A stretch of DNA of 36,437 bases, taken from the NCBI GenBank assembly GCA_027487435.1, contig JAIYDP010000441.1, positions 1 through 36,437 on the forward strand, given 5' to 3'. The notes below the pieces were generated by a model that did no database searches, had not been told where the DNA came from, and saw nothing but the letters and a program-made list of their open reading frames with translations. The stretch comes from Verrucomicrobiaceae bacterium. GTDB taxonomy: Bacteria > Verrucomicrobiota > Verrucomicrobiia > Verrucomicrobiales > Akkermansiaceae. The position numbers and the translations under genes were made by a program. The first letter of the stretch is position 1. Each line of letters starts with the position of its first letter. This document shows, in pieces, positions 10,497-20,600 of the stretch.

Positions 10497-12031
10497 TCAA
10501 ACCATCTCAACTTGATTAACTCCTTGAATTTCACCCTGATTGCGACTCAACATCTTTGATTCCATCACCATGGTGTGAATCGTGTAGCCCAACACGACCA
10601 GAGGAATGATGAACCAAAAAGCATTCCATGCTCCAAACGTAGCCCAGTTGGTTGCTGTGTAGGACAGCACCCGCTTTGCCAATGCGTCAATAGAAGCAAT
10701 CGAAATGACTCGGCCGTAGATCTCAGCACAGCAGGTGACGACAACAACGACATGGCGCCAAGACGACTCCCTCCAAGTTCCAATAGCACAGAGCACACAC
10801 ATGGGGCCGTGGAAAAAGGCAAATATACCCTGCGCCATTAGAAAGATCTCAAACCAAAGGAGACCTGGAGGGCGACGATGAGAGGATCTGCGGACCTGTA
10901 GCGAGGATCATTCTCTGCGTAGATGTTCCACGGCGCGAGAATCCACGATGGAACATCTTCCCTTTTCAAGAAGATGACGTATGAGCCATCGAGAAGTAAA
11001 TGCAAGAGGGCTGCAAACAAGAACCAAGAAAACAGAGCGTAACGGACAGCAGCCTTGACAGGGAGGACGTATCGAATTCGCCGCAAGTACGACCGCCGCG
11101 ATCTTGGAGAATTGATGAATTCGTCGCCTTCCGGGTGCGGTGGGAGGGCGACAACTGCGCGACGAGACAAGGCCGTATTTTGTCCAGGCATCTCCGTTTG
11201 CTCGACGCAGGTAACAAACTCGCTCCCTCCAAGACTTGCCCGGTCACCCCCAACGCTGGCGCGGTCACTTCCACTTGACGCCGTTTCGAAAGTGTCGTCA
11301 GAGCGAGCGCCGCGGAGATTTGCACTGATGGGGACAGAAATCTCCAGTGGCACTTTTCTTGACTGAACGGACTGGCCAACGAGATCACACCACTGGCGGA
11401 TTGCCGCAGACGCTTGGTTGTGAAGAACGGATTGAATGATGGGCCGCAAGCCATAGGCTCGGCCTGTGCAGTCCGTCTCACCGACAATCTTAACGATCGT
11501 CTGCTTCGAGGAGCTCTCGCCTGGACATATTGTGAAATGAAATAAGATGATGAGAAGATCCGAAAACGGGACTCCCTTGTGTCGTCAGCAGGTGGTTAAG
11601 AGCTTGTAACCTCCGTCCGGATTTTCTGTTCAAAGAAAACCGAGCGACCGTTAGAAGCAACCGTTTTCCAGTGGTCAACTAATCCGCGAGCAGAAGACAT
11701 GCCGATGGCCTTTGCAAGAGCAGCAGGCAAGTCGAGCGGAGCTCTGCAAACGTTATTCAACCGGACTGGAGAAAAACCGGAAAGTGATTGATCGATGCTG
11801 CCAAACTTCCGTTTCTACAGGGTTGGTGCTAGGATTGAATCAAATACCAGGAAACTGTGCAGTGGCTTGAGTGGGAGGACTGGCTCCGAACACACTCCAG
11901 TCGTCAATTACAATATCCGAGTCGCCGCGTGAAGATTGGTAGGTCATTTGAAATGACTTTTCCTGAACGAAATTGTTGACAAATTCTGCAAAGGGGAATG
12001 CAAAAGTTCTTTCAATCCTGAACTCCTTCAT
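10497..12031 (-). CDS. VASt-domain/EBP-domain fusion protein
   Basis: 465-residue product in two parts. Residues about 1-190 resemble the VASt lipid-binding domain of GRAMD1/Aster and yeast Lam proteins, which transfer sterol at membrane contacts: FAEFVNNFV, SSRGDSDIVIDDW, HRSITFRAPL, then KIRTEGVPFSDLLI and a final helix region with IRQWCDLVG. After a Ser/Arg-rich linker, residues about 280-465 form a four-helix EXPERA domain of the EBP (sterol delta8-delta7 isomerase) family: WFLFAALLHLLLDG, WNIYAENDPRYRSADPL, FFHGPMCVLC, EIYGRV and FGAWNAFWFIIPL. Introns: 11815-11847, 11744-11777, 11576-11610 and 10830-10864. The sum is 1398 nt, in frame. No GRAM domain is seen before the VASt part. Positions used for isomerase catalysis look altered. 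A sterol-binding role in the ER is inferred. Confidence 0.78.
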
Positions 12032-12092
12032 CGCGGAAACGTCAATTATTGCCCAGAAAAAGGTAAAAGATGAGAAAATAGAGATTCTGTTA

Positions 12093-12957
12093 CTAAGGAC
12101 GGAAATACATCGAAAGCTTTGGGAACTTAACCTTGACATACCCCATAGAATGAATGAGAGTAAGAACATCATTACATGCTGCCATGCCAACGTTATGCCT
12201 CTCAAAAACAGTAAGGAGCTCTTTTTCGAAGACACTGGATTCATCGGCAGCGTACTCAAGCACTGGATCCGAATATTCAAGGGCAATCTGCGCTCTACCT
12301 CGTCAAAAGGAATAGGATTCGTGAACTTTCTCGGTTCGGATACTCGAGATTTCTTCTCCGTGACTCCAGAATGTCTCCGCTTCTTCAATTCGTTTGGAAC
12401 ATCAATTTTCGATTCCTGGCTTGCATCTGTACAGTGAGACGAATTTTTCATTGCAAACAGAGGGCGGAAGCTATAAGCTTTCGTGATGCTTGCCTTGAAG
12501 AGGTCCTGACCGACGCTCCGACATGTGCTTCTCCATCCGACTCGCTATCCATGAGGGATTTCTTGGATTTCGAGGACGAGGAGTGCCTTTTCTTGGGAGA
12601 ACCTTGCACCGCCATACCGTCCGAGTTGGCGATGATATCAGCAAGAACAGATATACCACTGCACTGATTCAGCGATAAAAAAGTGCACAACACTCTTTTT
12701 CCCCAGCAGCGACCGACAATTCTCGCTGCTCATTGATGTCTGGGTGCTCTTCAATCAAAACATCTTGTATGTCTTGAGTTTGATTGTCGTCCACCGTGTC
12801 GCTTATGATTTAGACAAAGAATACCCTGAAACTACTCTGTATACTTCATCTCCTGATCCTTATGCGCGGACATAAAATGTCTTTTCATTCCTTGCAACGA
12901 GATTGTCCTCACATTGCAAAGCAAACATTGATACCGTCCGGATGTTGTCCGACCCAT
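12093..12957 (-). CDS. C2H2 zinc-finger protein with disordered middle
   Basis: A single classical zinc finger at the N-terminus: YQCLLCNVRT, then KRHFMSAH, i.e. C-x2-C and H-x4-H with normal spacing. It is followed by an acidic segment, then a Ser/Lys-rich segment with likely nuclear-localisation clusters (SPKKRHSSSSKSKKS, KKRRHSG), and a helical C-terminal segment (ESSVFEKELLTVFERH). Introns: 12802-12835, 12659-12693, 12427-12458 and a 56-nt one at 12288-12343. The sum is 708 nt (235 residues), in frame. I split it from the VASt-EBP gene because a stop at 12093-12095 and an ATG at 12031 follow naturally with a 61-nt gap. A 49-nt intron at the same place could instead fuse the two. Nucleic-acid binding in the nucleus is inferred from the finger. 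Confidence 0.6.
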
Positions 12958-12999
12958 GTTAACAAACAAATCGATTTACTTTAGAGCTTCATTCCTGAA

Positions 13000-14719
13000 C
13001 TACATCGTCTTCGCTCGAGCGTCAGAAATGAATCCCAAGTCGGTTTCGGATTTACGATACTTGATGACGGTGCGATAAGCAATGTCATCAATCTTCTTGA
13101 CCGCTTCCCGAAGGTCGTCCTGGAGTGTCACCAAAAAGTACAGAAGGCCGAACCTCGCTGTGAGCTGCAGAAATGCAGAATCTCACGCGACACGCGAAAA
13201 GCGGAGTCGCTGGGAATCCTACAATAACGACAGCAACCTGAGGCGTAAGGAAAACAGTGACGAGAGCAACATTTCTTTCCAACATCATCCTCGAAAACAC
13301 AGGCATCTTAGCAGGGCAGCAGACCAGGACTGGAATGACGGGGGAGTTCTGCGCTCCAAGAACGCAGAGACCCAATTTCTGTAGCTCTGCTCTGAAGAAG
13401 TTGCTGTTAGAGTGTAGCTTCGAAACTCTCTGCAGTCCAGACTCTGTCTGAAGTTCTCGCAACGCTGAGAGAGCTTGCTGAGCACAAGCTGGCGCCATTG
13501 ACGTCGCGTAGATCATTCCAGGGCTGCAATATCGGAGCTTGTGCACAATGTCGACGGAGCTCGCAACATATCCTCCAACGGATCCAAACGACTTCGTGAA
13601 GGTGCCCATGAGGATGTCGACGTCGTCAAAATTAACCCCAAGCTCTTCGCAGACACCTCTTCCGGTCTTGCCGAGAGCGCCAATGCTATGCGCCTCGTCC
13701 ACATAAAGAATCGCTTTGTACTTCTTCTTCAGCTGCACGATCGCCTTGAGGTTGCACATCTCGCCCTCCATGCTGTAAAGACCCTCGACAATGATAAGAA
13801 TATTCTTCCACGGTCTGTGCGTCCTCGGCTGGCCTTCACTGATGGCCTCACGGAGAACGTCTTCAAGATCCTTCATATCTGCTTGTAAGACACAAGAATA
13901 AGAAGGAATAAGAGTGACCATTGTGCTTGAAGACCATGATCCTCGCGCCAGACCCGCGTGCCCCCACTGCAATAGAGCTGTGGTTGAGGGAGTCGGACAC
14001 AATTAAGGAGCCCTGCTCTATCAAATCCATAATGCACAATGCTACATGGCCAACAAGAGCGGGAATAATGGTCGAGTTTGTTGCAAAGCCCATGCCCATC
14101 ACAATGGCTGCAGGCTTTCTCAAGAATCGTGCAATTTCAGTCTCAAGATTCAAATGAACTTCAAGATTTCCTTCCAATGTAAGCCAAGGTATTGAAAGAG
14201 GAAGATACCAAATTCTGCTCTCGAACTTCCTGAACCAGCTCCGTACCGCCGGACAGCACTAACGACGTCCTGGCGGATGGACGTAGAGCTCTCCGCATAT
14301 CCAAGATAATTGTAAGAGGCAAGATTTAAGGCAGGGATGTTCTTTCCTGTCAGTCTGAAACAGAATCAGCAATGAAGGACCGAAAATACTTGTAATCTCC
14401 ATTGGGGAGCTTTTCGCGTTCCATGACATCAATCCATGCACCAGCAGCACTCGAAATGGGACGATTCCAACAGTCATTGATTCTTCCATACATACGACGG
14501 GCGAAAAAGTCTTGAAAATCTCCAAGGAGAGGGGGATACCCCGGCTGTCATCCGTAAGAAAACCCATGAATCGCTGACCATAGGAACAATCAATTTCTTC
14601 CTACTGAACCAGTCTCGAATGTATCCAAAAATAAACAGAAGGCCGTATCCGAATAGAGTTGTAATTGCTGTCACCCAAGGCACAGAATCGTCCTTCTCAA
14701 TCTTCTTCAGCAGATTCAT
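13000..14719 (-). CDS. SPTLC2: Serine palmitoyltransferase subunit 2 (LCB2/SPTLC2)
   Basis: Pyridoxal-phosphate enzyme of the alpha-oxoamine synthase family. It condenses serine with palmitoyl-CoA in the ER, the first step of sphingolipid synthesis. An N-terminal membrane helix (TTLFGYGLLFIFGYI) precedes the catalytic fold: LNLASYNYLGYAE, ERYGAGSGSS-type loop (RRYGAGSGSSRAEFG), GMGFATNSTIIPALVG, SDSLNHSSI, YVDEAHSIGALG and the PLP lysine in GTFTKSFGSVGGY. The C-terminus has VVIVGFPATPL and RVRFCISAAHS. Introns: 14545-14578, 14355-14380 (26 nt), 14171-14208, 14013-14045, 13879-13918, 13238-13270 and 13120-13153. The sum is 1482 nt (493 residues), in frame. The PLP lysine shows this is the catalytic LCB2 rather than LCB1. 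The gene is preceded by a TGACT repeat. Confidence 0.95.
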
Positions 14720-14877
14720 TTTCGATCACTTGACTTGACTTGACTTGACTTGACTTGACTCAAAAAGAGTGTTTAGTTATTTAGTTTTCCCGCCACGAAT
14801 TTCCCGCGCCATGTTGAACAAAGGACTAATGAGACGTATAAATAGAATCGCAAAGCGCGGTGACAAATGTCCCAACC
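14720..14877. promoter_or_regulatory. Divergent promoter with TGACT array, E2F-like sites and TATA box
   Basis: 158 nt between the start codons of LCB2 (-) and the acidic-protein gene (+). Read left to right it holds a TGACT array (14731-14760), two E2F-type motifs (TTTTCCCGCC at 14785-14794 and TTTCCCGCGCC at 14800-14810) and TATAAATA at 14837-14844. The TATA element sits about 40 nt before the plus-strand ATG, which suits a short leader for that gene. E2F binding is inferred from the consensus only. Confidence 0.55.
14728..14760. repeat. TGACT pentanucleotide tandem repeat (six units)
   Basis: Six perfect TGACT copies at 14731-14760. On the minus strand these read AGTCA, and they end about 11 nt upstream of the LCB2 start codon. 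A related array with 10-nt spacing precedes the GT8 gene. Confidence 0.9.
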
Positions 14878-15309
14878 ATGCCCACTCTCATTCAAAGTCC
14901 CAGCTCTGAGCTCAATGACGTCAGCGTAGAGGTTCCGATTGCCTCCAAAGATGCAAAGGTCAACTCAACATCAGATGCCGACTCCTCTACCATGCCAAAT
15001 GAGGCCGTTGCGTCAGAAATCGTAGCGCAAGCGGAAGAAGGGAGCTTGGACAATGTTGCTCAGGAGTCCCAGAGTGGGACTAATTCCGTTCTTGTCGCCG
15101 ATGTGATAGTCGAGGAAGAGAGCATCAAAAATGACTTAGTTGCCAAGAAGTCCGACGATGCTGACATGCCGATGGAGTCGGAGCCCTCCGAAATTACACT
15201 GCCGGCTCAAGATGGGGCGGTCGAGGAAAGGGAATCTGAGTCGTCAAAGAGGCCTCTCGAGGTCGAAGAGCTGCCGGATGCGAAGATTCAAAAGACTGAG
15301 GCGCAATAA
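14878..15309 (+). CDS. Small acidic disordered protein, unidentified
   Basis: Not recognised. It is an intronless 143-residue reading frame starting at the ATG in ACCATGCCC, a good initiation context. The composition is rich in Ser, Glu, Asp, Ala and Val, with no hydrophobic core, and it ends in a short basic/acidic tail (SSKRPLEVEELPDAKIQKTE) that could serve as a nuclear signal. It is preceded by a TATA box and two E2F-like sites, and its stop is 38 nt from the stop of the convergent LMBRD1-like gene. Long acidic low-complexity proteins of this kind are often chromatin- or histone-associated; nothing here proves that. It could also be a rapidly evolving lineage-specific gene. Confidence 0.65.
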   Translation: MPTLIQSPSSELNDVSVEVPIASKDAKVNSTSDADSSTMPNEAVASEIVAQAEEGSLDNVAQESQSGTNSVLVADVIVEEESIKNDLVAKKSDDADMPMESEPSEITLPAQDGAVEERESESSKRPLEVEELPDAKIQKTEAQ

Positions 15310-15347
15310 ATAAGAATTGTATGGTTTTTGTACACTGATCCTACATT

Positions 15348-17317
15348 TTAGATACCGTCGTCGCCACCAACCTCTTCATACAGGTCCACTGTAGTCTTCC
15401 TGGCAGCAGAGACGATAAAGCTGACAATGGCGACCGCAATAAAGGCCCTGCTAGCGTCAAACCAATGGATGAGACACATCAGACCAATTACCAAAGAACA
15501 ACGCGTTTGCAAAGAAAGCGTTCCTCCCTGTGATCAACACGACAAATCGAGACAATGCGCTGGGGACGCAATCGTGTTGGCTACCTTGGGCGATGAAGCA
15601 GCCAGTCCGCGAGTTCGTCTGGGCATCAGCAGCGTCAACAATGGCACACCCGAGGGTCGAGGAAGGTTTCGGAACCCCAGACGGCGTAATTTGGGGCCAT
15701 GATTGAAAGCTTTCATATCAAATTGAGACTTGGAAGGAGAGAGAGGGAGGGGCACTTGAATGAGGAAGGAGAGAGAGATGAAGCACATCCACGCGCAAGC
15801 AATCAGAAGGCCCTGCGGTGAAGTCGATCCGTGGCGAATACGGAAGAGCTCAACTGTCAGCAGGACAAGCGGGGGGGGTACTGGTATGCAGCCCAACCGG
15901 ATTCCCTGACGAGTGAGAACAAAGAGGAGAACGCAAACGATGGCGAAGATTCCAAAGAGGGAAGCGGCGAAAATGAGGAGGGTGATGAGGGTGAGGACGA
16001 GGTAGTCGAGGGGGAAAACAAAAGAGGCAGCGGCGAGAAGGCGATCGACGGGGTTGAAGAGGGCGAAGCGGTCGAGGATAAAACCGCATTTGAGGCCGCA
16101 AGGGGAGCCCATGACCTGCTCGACGCCTCCCAAGAAGAACGAGGCGATGATCTCGCGCGTAAGCAACGCTAGCGGGGCGCCAGACGAGAAGAGAACTGAG
16201 GAAAACAAACGCGCCCACAAGGCGCTGGAATGGCGCAATAACAATCACAGCGCGGGCAAAAAGGCCAGAGTTCTCTCTCTCGATGCGGAGCGTCCGAGCT
16301 TTGAGCGCCCTTTGAAGTGTCAGCCCCAACCTACAATTCCCCACCTCTGCCGCCGGGTGAGGTCGTCAAGCTCTGACCGGTCGCGGTCTGACATCTTGCG
16401 GCCTGTGAGGGCGTACTTGGATTGAATCGCGTGCGTCTTGTCCATGAGGCTGACAGACTCGCTTTCAATGACGTCCTTCTCAGCAAGAGGCGACCGCTTG
16501 CCGCGAATGAGATGCACGGGGAGCGATGCGAGGCCAGAGCCCTTGGCGTCAGACATTGCCTAGAGTTTCGAACAGTGTACGAAATCCACAGCAGTTGGCC
16601 TATCAAGGAGACGCAGGAGAGAGCAAATGTGAACGCGTACTGCGCCTCTACAATCGATCAAAACGAAACTGAAAAGAGAACCCTGTGCATTGACGAAAAT
16701 TTTCTTGACCCAAGCGAGCTTGTCCGATTCATCGGGAAGCGCTCGATAGAGCTTGTCCCTTGCTATGAGAAACAAGCAGGTGATTGAAACCAGAGAAAGA
16801 GGCCGACAAGGAGGAGGACGATGAACAAAACGACGAAGATGGTGGTGTACTTGAGGGCTCCAACAGCGCGGCTCTGGGACCGTCAGGTTGTTTTTGATGG
16901 GGGAACCAAAACGGATTTTTCCCCGTCCTCCTCGCCATAGAAGTATGCGAAGGGGATGAGGAAGAACACAAAGACGGCGAGAATGGAACACATCGCTGAG
17001 TGGTGAGCAGAAAGGTTCTCCACATGGAACCCGTGTATGCTAAAAATACATTATTGGATGCCGCGATCTTGTCATCTAGAGAGAGGTCGGTCCTTCCGAT
17101 CACAAAGACATCCATCGAAACGATCAGCAGGAGGGACAAGGACACTGCGAGGGACGCGACACAAACAAAAGAGCTGCCAGTGGATGCTTCTCTAGGGTCT
17201 GCGTAAAGTTTGTTGACACAGAACCCAACAAAGAGGGAAAACTGAAAAATCAGTGAGCGTGCTGTGAAGAACTCGAACCGCCGCCCCGATGACGCCAAGA
17301 ACGAAGACTGGCCACAT
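15348..17317 (-). CDS. LMBRD1: LMBRD1-like multi-pass membrane protein
   Basis: LMBR1-family membrane protein close to LMBRD1, which in animals assists lysosomal cobalamin export. Recognisable parts: VSLSLLLIVSMDVFVI, AVFVFFLIPFAYFYGEE, SLIGQLLWISYTG, LPVHLIRGKRS, FNPVDRLL, FPLDYLVLTLI, RIRHGSTSPQGLL, MAPNYAVWGS and FFGNWAFIAVAIV. Introns: 17242-17278, 16996-17030, 16874-16912, 16759-16790, 16648-16681, 16542-16573, 16310-16344, 16152-16185, 15906-15938, 15849-15881, 15710-15755, 15619-15649 and 15448-15484. The sum is 1512 nt (503 residues), in frame and near the human length of 540. Some introns keep the frame open when retained, so simple ORF calling would misread this gene. Lysosomal location is by homology. 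Confidence 0.9.
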
Positions 17318-17666
17318 AACAGTTCAACACATGGAATTTAGAGTCTTGAAATCATCGTTGACGGCAAGGATCCGCCCACCAAGGAAAGGATCAGCGGGAA
17401 AGAGGCACCTTTTGGCTCCTTTAGAGTTGGTTTGGTTTTAAGAAGTCCGTTGAAGCCGATTTAAAAATAATTGCCGATGGAAGGAAATAGGAGATAATCG
17501 TCTGCATCATTTGAACAGAATGTGGTCATGAGTAAGATTGTTTGAGTTGAAAACCGTGGAGGCTGCAATTTAAAAAATAACAAAGATTGTCTTTAACTTG
17601 AAGAGCCGTCCGTTTGCGGACATTTCTTGTCGCAAAACCCCTTGACTGCTGGAGCCAAGTCTGCCC
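17318..17666. other. 349-nt divergent intergenic region
   Basis: Lies between the LMBRD1-like start (-) and the B-box/PDZ start (+). No coding segment is convincing. It has AT-rich stretches (TTTAAAAATAATTG near 17460 and AATTTAAAAAATAAC near 17568) and a short inverted repeat GTCCG-TTTG-CGGAC near 17610. It is the longest gene-free gap inside the gene array, so it is the best candidate for a full-size bidirectional promoter. Confidence 0.5.
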
Positions 17667-20600
17667 ATGGAATCCTTTCGATGTGAGCTTTGTGACGATG
17701 GTGCGGCAACTGTGTATTGCAAGAACTGTGCTGAAGCCCTTTGTTCTGAGGTGGGTGTCGCTTCCCCTTTGTTTGACTCTACAGTGCTTTGAGGCCTTGC
17801 ATTGGTCCGGTACACGCAGCGACCACGAGGTAATTCGAGGGGATATTTCTGCTTTCAGGAAGGACCGCCGCGTAGGAGGAGATGTCAGTCGTCTGGATGC
17901 AAGTGCCGTCAACGACACAGTGGCCCTTGCGTCTCCGATTGCTCCTCGCCCATCATTTGAGCCAAAATACCCATTTGAAGCACCCCCTGCCAATGAGCCT
18001 CCCCGATCCACGTACGAACCCCCCAAGTTGTCATACGATTCTGGTCTCGTTTCGAAGCAGGGTGATTCGTCTATGACTTACAATGCGTATCAGCCTCAAG
18101 CGTCCCCTGCGTCGGGTGAGCCATACCAGCCTCTACCAGTCGCCCAGAAGTGTGGTATTGGTGTGCGACTCACGCCCATCCAAGGCGTCGGCTTTCGGGT
18201 TGACAATTTAACGGAAGGTGGTTCTGCAAAGGAGAGTGCGCTCGTGCGAGTGTCTGATGTGCTCGTTGAAGTAGACGGCACCCCTGTTGTTGATATGGAG
18301 CTCTCAGAGATCGCCGGTCTCATCTCTGGCACAGAAGGCACATTTGTTCGCATTGGACTTCGTCGTGGAGGTCTGGACAAGCTTATTTACGTCACTCTTG
18401 AGCGCACGAAGGCCATCACTGCGCATCTCAACCCGAAAAAAGCAGATTGGAACCATGAAAAGGGCCAGGTTGAGATTGAGTTCAACAACAACGCCCGACC
18501 TCATCTGGACCCGTCACCTTTGCCCGCCCTCCCCTCTCACCCTACCGCCGACGGCACAGACTTTGTCGGAATTGGAATTAACTTTCGTGCCGATGAAAAT
18601 GGTTGCTATCAAGTCACTGGCTTGCTTGAAGGTGGCCCCGCTTTTGAGAGTGGCCTTGTTGACGTCGGTGACGTCATCTATGATATCAATGGCGTGAAAA
18701 TCATGTACGGCTACGACCCCAATGGCCTCCCTGTGACCGAAACTGATGTCGTCGACATGCTGCGCGGTCCCGAGGGTTCCATCGTCGAGCTCAAGCTCCA
18801 GAAGCACAGGCTCGGTCGCGTCGTCCCAGTTCGCCTCCGCCGCGGGCGCGCTACCGCTCGCGTCGTCAACTCTGCGTTTGTGCCTGATAAGCCCGAAGAT
18901 GAAGACCTCGTGTCCCGGCCAACGCCTGCAGCTGCTCCGACGGATGTGCTTGACCCGTTTGGAATAGGGCTTGACTTCAAGCCCGACGAAAAAGACCAGC
19001 TCCGCGTCGTGAGTGTTGTGCCCCAGAGCGCTGCGGACCAGGCGGGTATCCGGCCCGGAGACATTCTTTACCGCATTGACGGACGTGACATGTTCCGAAA
19101 GCCTGCCAGCGTCATCCCCAAGATACTTGCGCCAAAGCAAGAGGGCCAGGCTGTCAGCGTCGGCATTCGCAAACGTGGAGATCGCGATCTGACGGAACTG
19201 AAGATCAAGCGCGGCGCAATCAAGGCGCCAAAGGATTGTGGTGTCGGAGTCGTCTTCAATGGAGAGACAGACAGTACAGTCCGAGTCGCGCTGGTCATTC
19301 CTGGGGGCCCAGCCGATCGCACAGGCCGCGTCAAGGTTGGAGATGTCGTGAGACAGATCAATGGCCGTGATGTCTACAAGAAGCCGCTCAATTCGTGGAA
19401 GGGCAGCGTTGTGGGGCCGGAAGGTTCGACGATTACTTTTGGCTTGTCAAGACCTTCCAACAGTGACCTTCACTACGTCCAGGTCCAACGCGGCCACTAC
19501 GACGTGAGTCCTGCAGTTTTGGAGCAGATCAAGGCGATCGAGACGAAAGGCCCCGTAGCTGCGCAGGCAAACCTCGGTGCCAGCGTCAACGGGCCTCAGG
19601 GCCGCTTCAATCCTGACAATGTTGTGTACGAGGGAGACCAGGCCGCTCCCAAAGGTTCGTCCGTTGGTATCTTTTTTATGCCAGACGACTATGGGCACGT
19701 CAGAGTCCACGAGGTTACTCGCGGAGGGCCTGCAGAGGCCACTCGGATGGTCGAAGTTGGGGACGTGCTCCATTCCATTGACGGCAAGGACGTTTACAAG
19801 CAACCTGTGCGGACGTGGTCGCACTTGATCACCCAACAGCCTCCGGGTACGTTTGCTCAGATGTCTTTCCAGAAGCGCAACCAGCCAAAGAAGACTCTTT
19901 ACACGGTTTCCATTCAGCGCGTTGGCCATGGACCCTCTGCCCATTTTGAAGCCCCTCAATTTGGTGCCGCTCCCTTTGGAGGACCCGTTCCCCTTGGTGG
20001 CCCTGCCGCCCAGCACCATCAAGGCGGCGCCGCTCCGTTTGGGACTGGCATCATGCCACTTGGCGGCGCTGTTCCTCTGGGCCCTCAGCCAGTGGGCGGA
20101 ATGGCTCCGATGGGCCTTCAGCCGATTGGAGGTCCAATGCACGGAGGCCCGAGACCGATGGGCATGCCAGGAGGGCCTCAGCCTCTCGGAGGACCTGTGC
20201 CGATCGGCGTCCCACAGAATCTGCGGCCCGGATCTGGCGGAGTCGAACGCGGGGGCGTTGGCATCGTCTTGGAGTCTAACACCAAGAACGCGCTGACGGT
20301 GAAGTCGATTGTCGCTGGCAGCTCAGCAGACCGCAGCAAGAAGGTCAAGGTCGGAGACGTGTTGCATGAGATTGATGGAGAGAACGTTCACAGGAAGCCT
20401 CTCATCATCGTCAATGACAAGATTCTCGGCGTTCCCGGCACTACCATCACCGTCGGCCTCAAGCGCCGGTGGTCGTTCGGCATGAACCGCGTCAGCTTGA
20501 TCCGTGAGTCGGTCGGCCATGCCCCAGGTGATTCGGCTGCAGGCTTGCCTCGCCCACAGCCCCCTCCGTCAATGTCCCAGCCCTCTGTGGTCTCCCCGGC

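Noticed and set aside
11973..12437. Plus-strand open frame of 154 codons
   Set aside because: It overlaps minus-strand exons that extend homologous VASt and zinc-finger sequences, has no recognisable motif, and looks like an antisense shadow.
15831..16172. Plus-strand acidic frame rich in Glu/Gly
   Set aside because: It is the complement of hydrophobic membrane helices in the LMBRD1-like gene; Glu-rich antisense of Leu/Phe codons is expected.
17610..17625. Short GTCCG/CGGAC inverted repeat upstream of the PDZ gene
   Set aside because: It is too short to call a terminator, operator or RNA structure in a eukaryote without conservation data.
18514..20142. Long minus-strand frames under the PDZ gene
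   Set aside because: The plus strand has six clear PDZ domains in one frame, so the minus frames are shadows of GC-rich coding DNA.
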